DNA from: a virus
Strand: one strand, 5' to 3'
DNA length: 36,751 bases
IMG/VR virus record: IMGVR_UViG_3300025727_000028
Coordinates: 1 to 36,751 of that record
Shown here: one piece after another, positions 1-7,654 of the stretch
Numbering within the stretch: position 1 is the first letter of the stretch
How the letters are laid out: every line of letters starts with the position of its first letter
Translations under genes and position numbers: made by a program
Notes under the pieces: generated by a model
Told to the model about the DNA's origin: nothing
Databases searched by the model: none
The model's input: the letters and a program-made list of their open reading frames with translations, nothing else

Positions 1-1
1 A

Positions 2-82
2 GCAATCATAAATAAATTTGGTGAATCCGGATTCGCCGGGTTAGTCGCTTTATTGGTGCTTGTAGGTCTATTTCGTAAATAG
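2..82 (+). CDS. 3' end of a plus-strand gene, C-terminal hydrophobic helix
   Basis: Only the last 26 codons are inside the window, read in frame from base 2 to the TAG at 80-82. The visible tail has a glycine- and leucine/valine-rich stretch (GLVALLVLVGLF) followed by Arg-Lys, which looks like a C-terminal membrane helix with a positive anchor. It is the only plus-strand gene seen and converges on the sigma-factor gene. A hairpin terminator follows directly. The product cannot be named from this fragment. Confidence 0.6.
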   Translation, partial: AIINKFGESGFAGLVALLVLVGLFRK

Positions 83-97
83 CTATTATCGGATAAT

Positions 98-127
98 AAA
101 AAAGGGGTCGAAAGACCCCTTTTTTTT
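98..127. terminator. Bidirectional rho-independent terminator
   Basis: A six-base-pair GC stem (GGGGTC 104-109 with GACCCC 114-119) encloses a GAAA tetraloop. It is flanked by an A-run (98-103) on the left and a T-run (120-127) on the right. This gives a U-tract after the hairpin in both directions. It sits between two convergent genes, so one hairpin can end both transcripts. Confidence 0.9.
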
Positions 128-154
128 GCGTTATATGTTAGTTATATTTTAGTT

Positions 155-889
155 TTATTCTAAAAATGACCCAGTATTTGTTGTATCTATTTGACCAAAA
201 GTCTGAAATTCTTCCATGAGGTGCGTATTGAATTTTTTCATTATATTCACTATTCGTGTAATGTGTTGAGTTTTAGATCCGGTCATTTCTCTTACGAGTA
301 GATAGAGTGCTTTCTTATTAAAATTCTCTATATTTTCTCTGCGACGAAAAATTTCCAATACAGAATCTGCTACGAGAATATCTTTTTGGCGTTTGAAAAT
401 ATTAGTAAGATTGTTTTCCCAATACACTAACATTTCTTCTACATATTCTTTATTAAAATCATTTATTTTTATCATTTGATTTTTATTTTTAATATTATCA
501 CCATAATCAATTACTTCCAGTTTGCTATGAATTTTGTAATTCTTATAATTTTTATTATTATGAAGAATAAGATAGTTTTTAGCTACAATACTAAAATATG
601 AAAATGCCTTTCCTTTACCCTCTTTAAACTTATGTATATTCATAACTAAAAATGATACCACTTCATGTTTTACTTGATCCGATGGGACATCAAAATAATA
701 AAACTTAAATGTGTGAATTATATTTTCTGCTAATTTATCAAATGGATATGCTATATGTTCACGGTATATCTTATTTTTTAATATAGCATCATCTGTTTTG
801 TTATATTTAATAATATTTAATTCAGTATTCTCATTGAAGTAATAATGTTTTGGTTGTTTCTTTTTTGGTTGCGTGGTTGGGTTACTCAC
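155..889 (-). CDS. gp55-like sigma factor for late transcription
   Basis: The protein resembles the divergent sigma factors of T4-like phages (gp55 family), which direct host RNA polymerase to late promoters. The segment around FKEGKGKAFSYFSIVAKNYL is a sigma region-2-like block of the kind seen in marine T4-like phages. A basic region-4-like C-terminal part follows. I prefer the GTG at 889: it is preceded by AGGAG at about 9 bases and overlaps the upstream stop as GTGAGTAA. The ATG at 916 has no ribosome site and would overlap the upstream gene by 35 bases. With GTG the protein is 244 residues. It is last in the minus-strand array, before the convergent terminator. Assignment is by motif recall, not a search. 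Confidence 0.72.
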   Translation of the reverse strand: MSNPTTQPKKKQPKHYYFNENTELNIIKYNKTDDAILKNKIYREHIAYPFDKLAENIIHTFKFYYFDVPSDQVKHEVVSFLVMNIHKFKEGKGKAFSYFSIVAKNYLILHNNKNYKNYKIHSKLEVIDYGDNIKNKNQMIKINDFNKEYVEEMLVYWENNLTNIFKRQKDILVADSVLEIFRRRENIENFNKKALYLLVREMTGSKTQHITRIVNIMKKFNTHLMEEFQTFGQIDTTNTGSFLE

Positions 890-1142
890 TCTCGGCTTCT
901 CCTGTGGTGAATGCATTAAGGTCTGTTATTATATCTTTTATTCCATCGAATATTGAACCGATTTCATCGTCAGATTCAAAATGACCAGTGGAATCAATTT
1001 GTTTTAATTCTAAATATATGGTGTCTACTCGGATGGTAAAATTTTCTATCCAGGTTTCAAGTATTTCAGATTTTTTTGTTAAATTCCAAATTACATATCC
1101 CTCTACGAAAACTAATAATCCAAGTATTATTTCTATAATCAT
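882..1142 (-). CDS. Small membrane-anchored conserved phage protein
   Basis: This 86-residue protein has one N-terminal hydrophobic helix (IIEIILGLLVFVEGYVIWNL) and an acidic cytoplasmic tail containing FESDDEIGSIFDGIKD. I recall similar tails in small proteins encoded next to the late sigma factor in marine T4-like phages. It overlaps the HD gene upstream by ATGA and the sigma gene downstream by GTGAGTAA, so the three are probably co-translated. The position beside the late sigma factor makes a transcription accessory role conceivable, but nothing in the sequence proves it. Confidence 0.65.
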   Translation of the reverse strand: MIIEIILGLLVFVEGYVIWNLTKKSEILETWIENFTIRVDTIYLELKQIDSTGHFESDDEIGSIFDGIKDIITDLNAFTTGEAESE

Positions 1143-1927
1143 GTTTTGTCTCCAAATAATTCGTCGAATAGATCGTTATGTTTATTTTCCATAACTGGAT
1201 CTTCGTGTTTTTGTTTTCCAACTGTAATATTTTTAATATTTTCTATCTTACTTTCCATCTCTTCTTTTTCATCTTTATCTCCACGTTTCCATTCATCATA
1301 TTCTACCGTTGTTGCCATGTGGTCTGCCCAATGGATAATATATGGTAAGTGGTTTTTAAGAGAACGACTTGCATCAAATACTTTCATATAGTATGTGTTG
1401 GCTTCATCATATAACCCATCTGCAAGTTTAATTGCAAGAGTTTCATTCAAACTAACTTTCACTCCAAAATGTTGTAAGAGAAAAAGTGCTCTATCTGGTA
1501 CTCTCATATTTGGTATATCTGTATTATGTGTATAGACTTCACCAAGAGTTTTACGCCTCCAATCATTATCTTGTGGAACATAATACTCATCATTTAAATC
1601 ACCAACTTTACCTAAGTCGTGGTGTAAGGCAGAAAAGACAAGTTCTTCGTCTGTCCAATTCTTATGTCCACCTGCGGCTTCATAAGTATCTGACATCTTT
1701 AATGCTGTATCTACAACATGAAGAACGTGTTCTACATAACCACCTACATGACAATAATGATATTCTTCTTTACCAGATGCTGGTGCTACTACCATTCTAT
1801 CTTCAAGGTCATGGTACATTTTTAGAAGTTTTTCACGGCGTTCGCTTCCATCTTCAAATGTATCCTTTATAACCTGTATTAATTTATCCCAATTTTCCTG
1901 TAATTGGGCCTCACTTAATTGTTTCAT
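1139..1927 (-). CDS. HD-domain phosphohydrolase
   Basis: A 262-residue protein with an HD superfamily signature. HVGGYVEHVLHV near residues 60-71 supplies the first histidine and HHDLGK at 102-107 is the His-Asp pair; IIHWADHMAT near residue 200 gives the last aspartate. HD enzymes are metal-dependent phosphohydrolases acting on nucleotides or nucleic acids; the substrate cannot be read from sequence. Related HD proteins are common in T4-like marine phages. AGAGG lies upstream of the ATG. The stop overlaps the next gene by ATGA, placing it in one operon with the membrane protein and the late sigma factor. Confidence 0.8.
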   Translation of the reverse strand: MKQLSEAQLQENWDKLIQVIKDTFEDGSERREKLLKMYHDLEDRMVVAPASGKEEYHYCHVGGYVEHVLHVVDTALKMSDTYEAAGGHKNWTDEELVFSALHHDLGKVGDLNDEYYVPQDNDWRRKTLGEVYTHNTDIPNMRVPDRALFLLQHFGVKVSLNETLAIKLADGLYDEANTYYMKVFDASRSLKNHLPYIIHWADHMATTVEYDEWKRGDKDEKEEMESKIENIKNITVGKQKHEDPVMENKHNDLFDELFGDKT

Positions 1928-1938
1928 TTATAACCTCT

Positions 1939-2133
1939 TTATAATTTTTTCAATTTTCCTTTTTTAACTGTTACTCTATGTTCGTAAGAACCTTCCGTCT
2001 GAACTACAGTGTAGTCATCTCCATCAATACTTTCTATTTGATAGGCTGGTTCGTTTTTATATTCTCCGGCCCTAAAACCAACTATTAACACATGAACCCA
2101 ATCCCCAATTTTTAATTTAGTATCTTTAGACAT
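1939..2133 (-). CDS. Small beta-barrel-like hypothetical protein
   Basis: A 64-residue protein with alternating hydrophobic and charged residues (KIGDWVHVLIVGFR, AYQIESIDGDDYTVV, HRVTVKKGKLKKL). The pattern suggests a compact SH3- or KOW-like barrel. AAGGAG precedes the ATG by 6 bases. It follows the 3D-domain gene and precedes the HD gene, in the unit read from the promoter at 2700-2728. No family recognised. Confidence 0.6.
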   Translation of the reverse strand: MSKDTKLKIGDWVHVLIVGFRAGEYKNEPAYQIESIDGDDYTVVQTEGSYEHRVTVKKGKLKKL

Positions 2134-2143
2134 TTATTCTCCT

Positions 2144-2671
2144 TTATTTATTACTCACTAATTGTATATTATCAGTCCAATTCATTTTGTAAAGTTGAAC
2201 ATTTTTATATTTATATGGTTTAACGTGTGTTGATTCTAAAATATCAACTATATTAACCCATTTAGGATTCATAGTATCCCTAACATTATACACTCCATCT
2301 TTATCCTTTGTTCCCTTAATTAGAATGAAATCTCCATAGTCAAATGGACCACCCCATCGTTTTAATAAATTACGAGAAAGAGCTACAAACTTATATTCAC
2401 TTGCTTTACTTATTTTGAATTTTGTTCCATCGGCTGTAATATTTGGACTTGAATCAGTTTGATATCGAGTTGGCTGATACATTGTTACATCAACCTCTAC
2501 TCCATATTTATAAAATTCCTTTAATTCATCTTGTAACTTAAAATTCATTTCTAATACTTTATCTACTTCATCAGAATAAAATTGTTTGTTTGATTGTAAA
2601 GCATTAATAGAAATGAATCCATTAACTAATACCACCAATATAACAAATGCTGTTGCAGTTGTTCTGTTCAT
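2144..2671 (-). CDS. Membrane-anchored 3D-domain protein
   Basis: A 175-residue protein with an N-terminal hydrophobic segment (TTATAFVILVVLVNGFISIN, about residues 4-23), likely a signal anchor, then a short helix. The C-terminal domain has aspartates in the 3D arrangement: YQTDSSPNITADGT, then WGGPFDYGDFI, then VRDTMNPKWVNIVDI. The 3D fold is a double-psi barrel related to MltA and is linked to peptidoglycan or cell-envelope functions. An envelope role during lysis or infection is inferred. The start is ATG 2671, with GGAG 8 bases upstream. The longer frame from 2728 would begin inside the promoter, upstream of the expected transcript start. Confidence 0.75.
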   Translation of the reverse strand: MNRTTATAFVILVVLVNGFISINALQSNKQFYSDEVDKVLEMNFKLQDELKEFYKYGVEVDVTMYQPTRYQTDSSPNITADGTKFKISKASEYKFVALSRNLLKRWGGPFDYGDFILIKGTKDKDGVYNVRDTMNPKWVNIVDILESTHVKPYKYKNVQLYKMNWTDNIQLVSNK

Positions 2672-2699
2672 ATTAAATACTCCTAATTTATTACCCTTG

Positions 2700-2728
2700 A
2701 TCTTACGGCATTTTTCGGTGAAAGTCAA
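2700..2728 (-). promoter_or_regulatory. Sigma70-type phage promoter P1
   Basis: Read on the minus strand: TTGACT (2728-2723), exactly 17 bases, then TAAGAT (2705-2700), with C before the -35 and TT after it. It is one of eight promoters in the window with this pattern. The expected start near 2693 leaves a short leader with an SD site before the 3D-domain gene. Confidence 0.85.
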
Positions 2729-2731
2729 GCT

Positions 2732-4228
2732 TTATTTTTTATGAAAAATGAATATAGGTTCATATTTTCGGTAACTACCATCTACCTTTACACAATTTTT
2801 AACATTCTCCGGATTTAATCCAGTCATTGTTGTCATTAACATTTTCAACTTACCCTTATATTCACCACCTAATGATTCTATAATAAATATACTATCTTCT
2901 TCTAATGGATGAAATTTATCTGCTCCGATTTTGATTGAAGCTATATTCCAGAGTAAATAACGATTTGGTTTAAGATATTCAAATGCAGTTGTTAAAGTTG
3001 GTTTCAGGAAGTTATTTCTCCAATCTTCGTAAGCTGGGTAAGCCTTGAATGATTGCTCACTATCATCACTATACTGCTCACGGTCAAAGTATGGTGGGCT
3101 TGTGAAAACTAAATCAAGTGTTCCCTTATACGTCTGAAAGTCTGGATTGTTCCCAATTAATTCTGAGCCGTCTTGGAAAACGTGATACGTGTTTTTGTGC
3201 TCTTCCCAAAATGAATTCGTTTCCAATACTTCACTATTAAAGAAATCTGCTACATATTCATATCTTGTTTTACCTAATTCGTCTATGTAATTATCCGTAT
3301 TAGGGTCTGTGCCAATATAATGAATTCGCTTGAGTGATGACATAGCTCCGAGAATACGACCACCCCAACCTGCGGATGGGTCATACACATTGAGCACGTC
3401 TTGTGATATATGTTCTGTATATTTCTCATATAAGTATCTTGCTGTTAATGGTGGGAAGTTTACGGCTGGTTGTCCAAGTCCTAATCTAAATGCTTGAATG
3501 CCGGCTGGGAATATCTTTTGTCCTAAATTAAATACTCTAATAAAATATGTGAATTTCTCATCAGTTAATGTATCTAATGATTTTAAATTTGTAATATGAG
3601 ATTCATCTATTAAATCTACATCAAATAACCCTCTAATTTCATCTGAACTTAAAACTAAATGAGTTGGATTTTTTTCTTTTGATTGTCGAACTATGAAAAA
3701 GTTTTTTGATTGATTTTTTTGTATCCATTCTATTCCACTACCATTACTTTCAACACACCTTGACCAAGAATACATACTATCTCGTTTAAATGTTCTTCGT
3801 ATTATTTTATGAAAACTATCTCTGTAATCAATTGTAAAATAATCGTAAATGGAAGTTGCGTTCTTTTTAGTTCCAATTTTGGTTTTCAACATGGTAGGAA
3901 AGAATTGATTTACACCACTTCCAAATTTATTGTAATTTTGTATTACGTCAAATTTGCCAGTATCTTCATCTTTGGTTAGAAATTGTTTTTTACCCTGATG
4001 TAGTGGGTAATCTCTCAATTTACGAAAGTTCTTTTTTATTTTATCAGTATTTTGGCCAATAGTTGGAGGCACACCCATAGTGTCCCATTCGTATATTACG
4101 AACTCTCGTAATTCATCTATCCATTGTGTAGTTTGTGTATCGTCTTTCCATAATAGTTCTTCAAAAGTTATATTAACTTCTGATTCTAATAGACGACTTC
4201 TTTCGTAGTAGTATTTTTTCATAACCAT
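2732..4228 (-). CDS. DNA methyltransferase (SPPY type)
   Basis: A 498-residue protein with a SAM-binding motif I (VYDPSAGWGGRILGAM, DPSAGWGG at about 283-290) followed by the catalytic motif IV TSPPYFDREQYS (376-387). The TSPPY form is common in N4-cytosine and some N6-adenine enzymes. The N-terminal half is unique and may hold target recognition. The start is ATG 4228, or MKK at 4222. The open frame runs on to 4294, but those 22 residues (containing TAVRFRPAP) are the tmRNA 3' end read as protein. No clear SD is seen, so the message is probably released from the tmRNA precursor by 3' processing. The stop lies at the -35 of the downstream promoter. Confidence 0.82.
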   Translation of the reverse strand: MVMKKYYYERSRLLESEVNITFEELLWKDDTQTTQWIDELREFVIYEWDTMGVPPTIGQNTDKIKKNFRKLRDYPLHQGKKQFLTKDEDTGKFDVIQNYNKFGSGVNQFFPTMLKTKIGTKKNATSIYDYFTIDYRDSFHKIIRRTFKRDSMYSWSRCVESNGSGIEWIQKNQSKNFFIVRQSKEKNPTHLVLSSDEIRGLFDVDLIDESHITNLKSLDTLTDEKFTYFIRVFNLGQKIFPAGIQAFRLGLGQPAVNFPPLTARYLYEKYTEHISQDVLNVYDPSAGWGGRILGAMSSLKRIHYIGTDPNTDNYIDELGKTRYEYVADFFNSEVLETNSFWEEHKNTYHVFQDGSELIGNNPDFQTYKGTLDLVFTSPPYFDREQYSDDSEQSFKAYPAYEDWRNNFLKPTLTTAFEYLKPNRYLLWNIASIKIGADKFHPLEEDSIFIIESLGGEYKGKLKMLMTTMTGLNPENVKNCVKVDGSYRKYEPIFIFHKK

Positions 4229-4237
4229 TTTTTGTAG

Positions 4238-4666
4238 TGGAGCCGGGCGGAATCGAACCGCCGTGTTCTCTGTTTTCTTCGTAAAGTCATTCACAACTTA
4301 GTTAATTTCTATTAGTAGCAATTAACAAACAACTATGTGGATTTCTTTTGCACAGAACATATCCAGTAACTGACATTTTATTTTTATTCTCTAAATATAA
4401 AAAGAGAGTGTGTTTAACTTCTTTTATACTCGGGTGTTAAACAACCCAAGAACTCATGCCGCTAAAGCGTAAGTTGATTGGTAATCTGAAGTAGGTTCAA
4501 CATAATTGTCAAATCCCATTTCTGAATTAGCTAAATGCCAATCCACTACCAAACCGTCTAGTGAATTATCACCATTTGAGTTTGTGAGTCTGTTGTAACA
4601 AGTCGTACTCAAACTTGTGTTGCACTCTATCGTCAAATAACATGAATCGAAACCAATTTCGGCCCC
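4238..4666 (-). ncRNA. ssrA: Phage tmRNA (transfer-messenger RNA)
   Basis: The minus strand begins GGGGCCG (4666-4660) followed by a TGGTTTCGA element. It ends with a T-arm GGCGG-TTCGATT-CCGCC, then CGGCTCC and discriminator A at 4238. The two ends form a 7-bp acceptor stem with one G-U pair. In the middle is a tag reading frame ending SDYQSTYALAA and TGA (stop 4456-4454). YALAA is the ClpXP degron of SsrA tags. A GGGT...ACCC hairpin follows the tag stop. CCA is not encoded (CTA follows A). The resume codon is uncertain. The RNA rescues stalled ribosomes together with SmpB, for which no gene is seen here. It sits 6 bases after the 52-residue gene and 9 bases before the methyltransferase, so it must be cut from an operon transcript. 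Confidence 0.93.
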
Positions 4667-4672
4667 ATGTGT

Positions 4673-4831
4673 TTACCATAAATTATCTTCATCTAAATCT
4701 TCATCGTTTCTATAAGCATCTAGTGGATCATCCAATTCATATAATAAATCTTCTATTAACTCCATAATAAGTTTCCAATCCTTGTCTTCTACAGCCTTTC
4801 GTAATAATAAAATTATCTTATCTATATTCAT
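4673..4831 (-). CDS. Small acidic helical protein, 52 aa
   Basis: Frame from ATG 4831 with AGGAG 7 bases upstream to TAA at 4675-4673. The product is helical in its first 35 residues (DKIILLLRKAVEDKDWKL) and acidic at the end (NDEDLDEDNLW). The strong SD, acidic composition and fit between the IMPDH-like gene and the tmRNA support a real gene. Function unknown. Confidence 0.7.
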   Translation of the reverse strand: MNIDKIILLLRKAVEDKDWKLIMELIEDLLYELDDPLDAYRNDEDLDEDNLW

Positions 4832-4881
4832 AAGTATCTCCTGATTTGAGATAAATATGGTTTTTTTATTTTTCTTGTTTT

Positions 4882-6090
4882 TTAATTCATTAAATGTGGT
4901 TTAGCTTCTATAATACCAGCATTTGTTACTTCTACAAATTCACATTTAGTTTGAAATTCTTCTATATTAGATGCACCTACATATGACATAGACGATCTTA
5001 ATCCATCAGAAATATCATTTAATATACGTTTTGTTTTACCCTTGTATTCAACACGAAACGAATAACCTTCTACATTCTTGCTTTCATTTCTTTTTAATTT
5101 GTTTTCAAGGGAGGCTGAACCGGAGTATTTTTTATATAATCTTTCGTTTGGCCAGAGACCGTCTTTGTGAATTTCTCCAGGAGTTTCTTTTGTACCTGAG
5201 AGCAACGATCCCAGCATAACACTGTCAGCCCCAATGCCAATAGATTTACAGATATCAGCAATGTACCCAATCCCACCATCAGTAATAACGGGAACGTTAT
5301 AAGTATCAGCAATGATGCAACAATCTTGAATGGAAGTGATATTAGGAACACCAACCCCGGTTTGTATGCGGGTAGAACACACTGAACCTCCTCCGATTCC
5401 CACTCGCAATCCATCAACTCCCCACTCACATAAGTCCTTTGCCGCGGTTCCGGTTGCAATCGAACCTCCGATGATTTCAACATCTCCTCTAAGTCCATTT
5501 TTTAACTCCCTAATTGTATCTTTTACTAATTTATGATGTCCGTGTGCTACATCTATAAGTAGTACATTACATCCGTTAGCTACTAATTCTTGTGCTCGTT
5601 CTAAGTAATCTCCGGTGACTCCTATGGCTGCACATAATGGTTTTCTTCTCCATCGTTTATTCATCGTTTCCATCTCATCTACAAATGACATATCTTCCTT
5701 TAAGTCATCCCAATCATCTTTATTCGGAGTGAGTTGACTGCTAAGTAAATTTCCGTTGAACTTACTATTCCACTTTTCCCACGTTTCTTCATATGAACTA
5801 AAATCTTTACCAATACCAAAAAACTTATCCCATTCAGTGTGAAGTTCGTTCATCATACGAGCTTGTTCTTCAATAGTATTGAATCTATGTAGAACACCAA
5901 CTCCACCCCAGTCCATCATTTCTAATGCCATTTCGTAACCAGTAACAGTATCCATTGGAGAAGAAACTACTGGAATAGTTATTTCAGTATTCTTTGTGAA
6001 ACGAGTTGTTAAGTTTATATCACTTCTGGATAGTATTTCACTATATTTTGGAACTATGCCAATATCGTCGTATGTTAATGCCTTTTTCAT
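4882..6090 (-). CDS. IMP dehydrogenase / GMP reductase family enzyme
   Basis: A 402-residue TIM-barrel enzyme. LTYDDIGIVPKYSEI at the N-terminus, PVVSSPMDTVTG (40-51), ITDGGI (269-274), LGSLLSGTKETPGE (293-306) and the late MSYVGA block are hallmarks of the IMPDH/GMPR family. The catalytic cysteine is Cys238 in GIGGGSVCSTR; the usual form is GPGSIC, so Pro is replaced by Gly. The Bateman (CBS) region is absent; residues about 84-148 hold an unrelated Asp/Trp-rich insert. It would act at the IMP/XMP/GMP step and alter guanine nucleotide supply during infection. Sequence alone does not settle dehydrogenase against reductase. The ATG directly follows the stop of the preceding small frame (TAAATG). 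Confidence 0.85.
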   Translation of the reverse strand: MKKALTYDDIGIVPKYSEILSRSDINLTTRFTKNTEITIPVVSSPMDTVTGYEMALEMMDWGGVGVLHRFNTIEEQARMMNELHTEWDKFFGIGKDFSSYEETWEKWNSKFNGNLLSSQLTPNKDDWDDLKEDMSFVDEMETMNKRWRRKPLCAAIGVTGDYLERAQELVANGCNVLLIDVAHGHHKLVKDTIRELKNGLRGDVEIIGGSIATGTAAKDLCEWGVDGLRVGIGGGSVCSTRIQTGVGVPNITSIQDCCIIADTYNVPVITDGGIGYIADICKSIGIGADSVMLGSLLSGTKETPGEIHKDGLWPNERLYKKYSGSASLENKLKRNESKNVEGYSFRVEYKGKTKRILNDISDGLRSSMSYVGASNIEEFQTKCEFVEVTNAGIIEAKPHLMN

Positions 6091-6267
6091 TTATTTTGTT
6101 TTCATTTTCATTTTCTTGTTTAAGAATCCAGTTCTCCCAAATGGCCATTTTGAATTATCCAATTTCATTATTTCGACATCACCTTGAATTTCATGATTAT
6201 AGCAACACGTTGGACATAATGGGTCAATGGGTTTTCTTCTTGTAGTACTTCTTTTTGCAATCCACAT
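6091..6267 (-). CDS. Possible zinc-ribbon small protein, frame uncertain
   Basis: This frame encodes 58 residues with a CPTCC pair and a basic tail, and its TAA directly abuts the IMPDH-like ATG. Another frame opens at ATG 6296, just after the preceding gene, with MPIYDYIYQSCG. That matches the start of FmdB-type zinc ribbons, whose second CxxC would be the CPTC in this frame. Joining them needs a one-base shift near the A5 run at about 6253-6257. The region may therefore be one small zinc-ribbon gene with a frameshift, or two tiny overlapping frames. Confidence 0.4.
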   Translation of the reverse strand: MWIAKRSTTRRKPIDPLCPTCCYNHEIQGDVEIMKLDNSKWPFGRTGFLNKKMKMKTK

Positions 6268-6297
6268 GACTGGTAAATGTAATCATATATTGGCATT

Positions 6298-6552
6298 TTA
6301 ATTAAACCGATTTATAAAACTTCTATTAAAGAAATAAAAACAAGTTGCAAAGAATACATCATCCACAGGAGTTGCTTCTGGCCAATTGAAATTCCATACT
6401 ACTGTGAATACCAACCATGGACTAAACAACATAGCGGCTTTTAAAATTCCACTCCATTGTCCTTTTCGTTCCGGTAGTAGATGTTCATTCTTTATACGTA
6501 TGAACGGTGTTCCATCATCATACCTTTTTATCACTCTACCCCAGTCACCCAT
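6298..6552 (-). CDS. Small membrane protein, two hydrophobic segments
   Basis: An 84-residue protein with a polar N-terminus (MGDWGRVIKRYDDGTPFIRI) and two hydrophobic stretches, AAMLFSPWLVFTVVWNF and VDDVFFATCFYFF, separated by a short WPEAT turn. It probably forms a helical hairpin in the inner membrane. Its ATG overlaps the AAA+ gene's stop (TAATG), so it is translated with that ATPase. Family not recognised. Confidence 0.65.
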   Translation of the reverse strand: MGDWGRVIKRYDDGTPFIRIKNEHLLPERKGQWSGILKAAMLFSPWLVFTVVWNFNWPEATPVDDVFFATCFYFFNRSFINRFN

Positions 6553-7550
6553 TATACAAACCCAGTACTTTTCTTCCCACGAAATTCTTTTTCGTAACTC
6601 TCAGAGTGCTCGTGTTTAGCTCGCATGAGATTAATCCGGTCAACTGTATCATCGCAGTCTAAATCGAAAACCTCAACTGCGATAATTAATTCTTTGAGAT
6701 GTGCGAGTGTCCACCCATCAGTTTCTTTAGCCCAACCTTTAATTTGTGGTTTAGATAAATTTTTAGATTTCTCTGTTAGATAAAGTATTCTATCTTTCAG
6801 GGAAGGAACGCCCACATAAGAAACTCTATCGAACCTTGATGGTCTGTTGATTATTCTATCAGGTAAATCTTCGGGGTAGTTCGTCGTAGCAATTACAATA
6901 GTATTTGAATGTTGAATCGAACCATCTAAGAATTCTAATACGGCCTGTTCTTCATGCCTATCTTTAATTAGCGAATCAATATCTTCCATTACGATAAGTA
7001 CTTTCCTATCTGGTTCTATATTTTTAAATGATCGGAGTGCACTCATTAAATTGTAATTAAATATAAATACTACATTTCCTTGTGATATAAAATCTTTGAT
7101 GATAAAGGAAACAGTACAAGTCTTACCACCACCTGGTGGGCCCCATAAAAGAAATCCACGTTTGTGTGGTTCTCCACGATCCAAATATCTATCCTTCATT
7201 GTCCAGAAAGTATCGAACTCATCTATAACGGTATCTGCCATTGAATCTGGAAATCTAATCAATTCACTAATATCCAAACTTTCCTTACTGAAAAAATTTC
7301 CGAATTGGTCATCTTGTGCCTTGTATAAGCCAGGTGGTAAAATATCAATTGTTTTAGAAGATGGTCTAAAGTTAGAACCTTGTTCTATATTGTATTGACA
7401 GAAATATTGTTCTCTAGTTTTCCCCGATATGTCATCAATTTCTTCGAATTCGCAACCATCCCACAAGTCTGGTGGTACATCTAGTTTAGGTATATTGGTT
7501 GTTCTCATAGATTCCAATACTTTTTCTAAACTTTTTTTTCTTTTTGCCAT
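6552..7550 (-). CDS. BCS1-like AAA+ ATPase
   Basis: A 332-residue AAA+ protein with Walker A GPPGGGKT (137-144), Walker B VLIVMEDID (184-192), sensor 1 ATTNYPE (221-227) and an arginine-finger block RPSRFDR (236-242). The order and spacing match the BCS1/FtsH-type clade. It has no transmembrane segment, unlike mitochondrial BCS1. The N-terminal 100 residues are specific and may bind a substrate. Related ATPases occur in large phages as putative remodelling factors; the client is unknown. It is followed without a gap by the two-helix membrane protein, which may be its partner (inference). About 100 bases separate it from the ligase gene. Confidence 0.82.
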   Translation of the reverse strand: MAKRKKSLEKVLESMRTTNIPKLDVPPDLWDGCEFEEIDDISGKTREQYFCQYNIEQGSNFRPSSKTIDILPPGLYKAQDDQFGNFFSKESLDISELIRFPDSMADTVIDEFDTFWTMKDRYLDRGEPHKRGFLLWGPPGGGKTCTVSFIIKDFISQGNVVFIFNYNLMSALRSFKNIEPDRKVLIVMEDIDSLIKDRHEEQAVLEFLDGSIQHSNTIVIATTNYPEDLPDRIINRPSRFDRVSYVGVPSLKDRILYLTEKSKNLSKPQIKGWAKETDGWTLAHLKELIIAVEVFDLDCDDTVDRINLMRAKHEHSESYEKEFRGKKSTGFV

Positions 7551-7654
7551 TTTTTACTTCCTTATTATTTTCAAATTAAATTCTTTAATAAATATATCAA
7601 TCCACACCGAAACACCAAGATAAATGTTGGTATTAAAAATTAATCAATTTACTT

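Noticed and set aside
4229-4294. N-terminal extension of the methyltransferase (contains TAVRFRPAP)
   Set aside because: These codons are the tmRNA 3' T-arm and acceptor stem read as protein; the gene must start at 4228 or 4222.
5094-5498. A 134-codon minus-strand open frame with hydrophobic stretches
   Set aside because: It lies inside the IMPDH-like gene in another frame, and the IMPDH motifs run through the whole region, so it is a shadow frame.
7551-7654. Possible promoter TTGGTG-16-TATATT before the AAA+ gene
   Set aside because: The -35 matches only half the consensus and lacks the context of the eight clear promoters.
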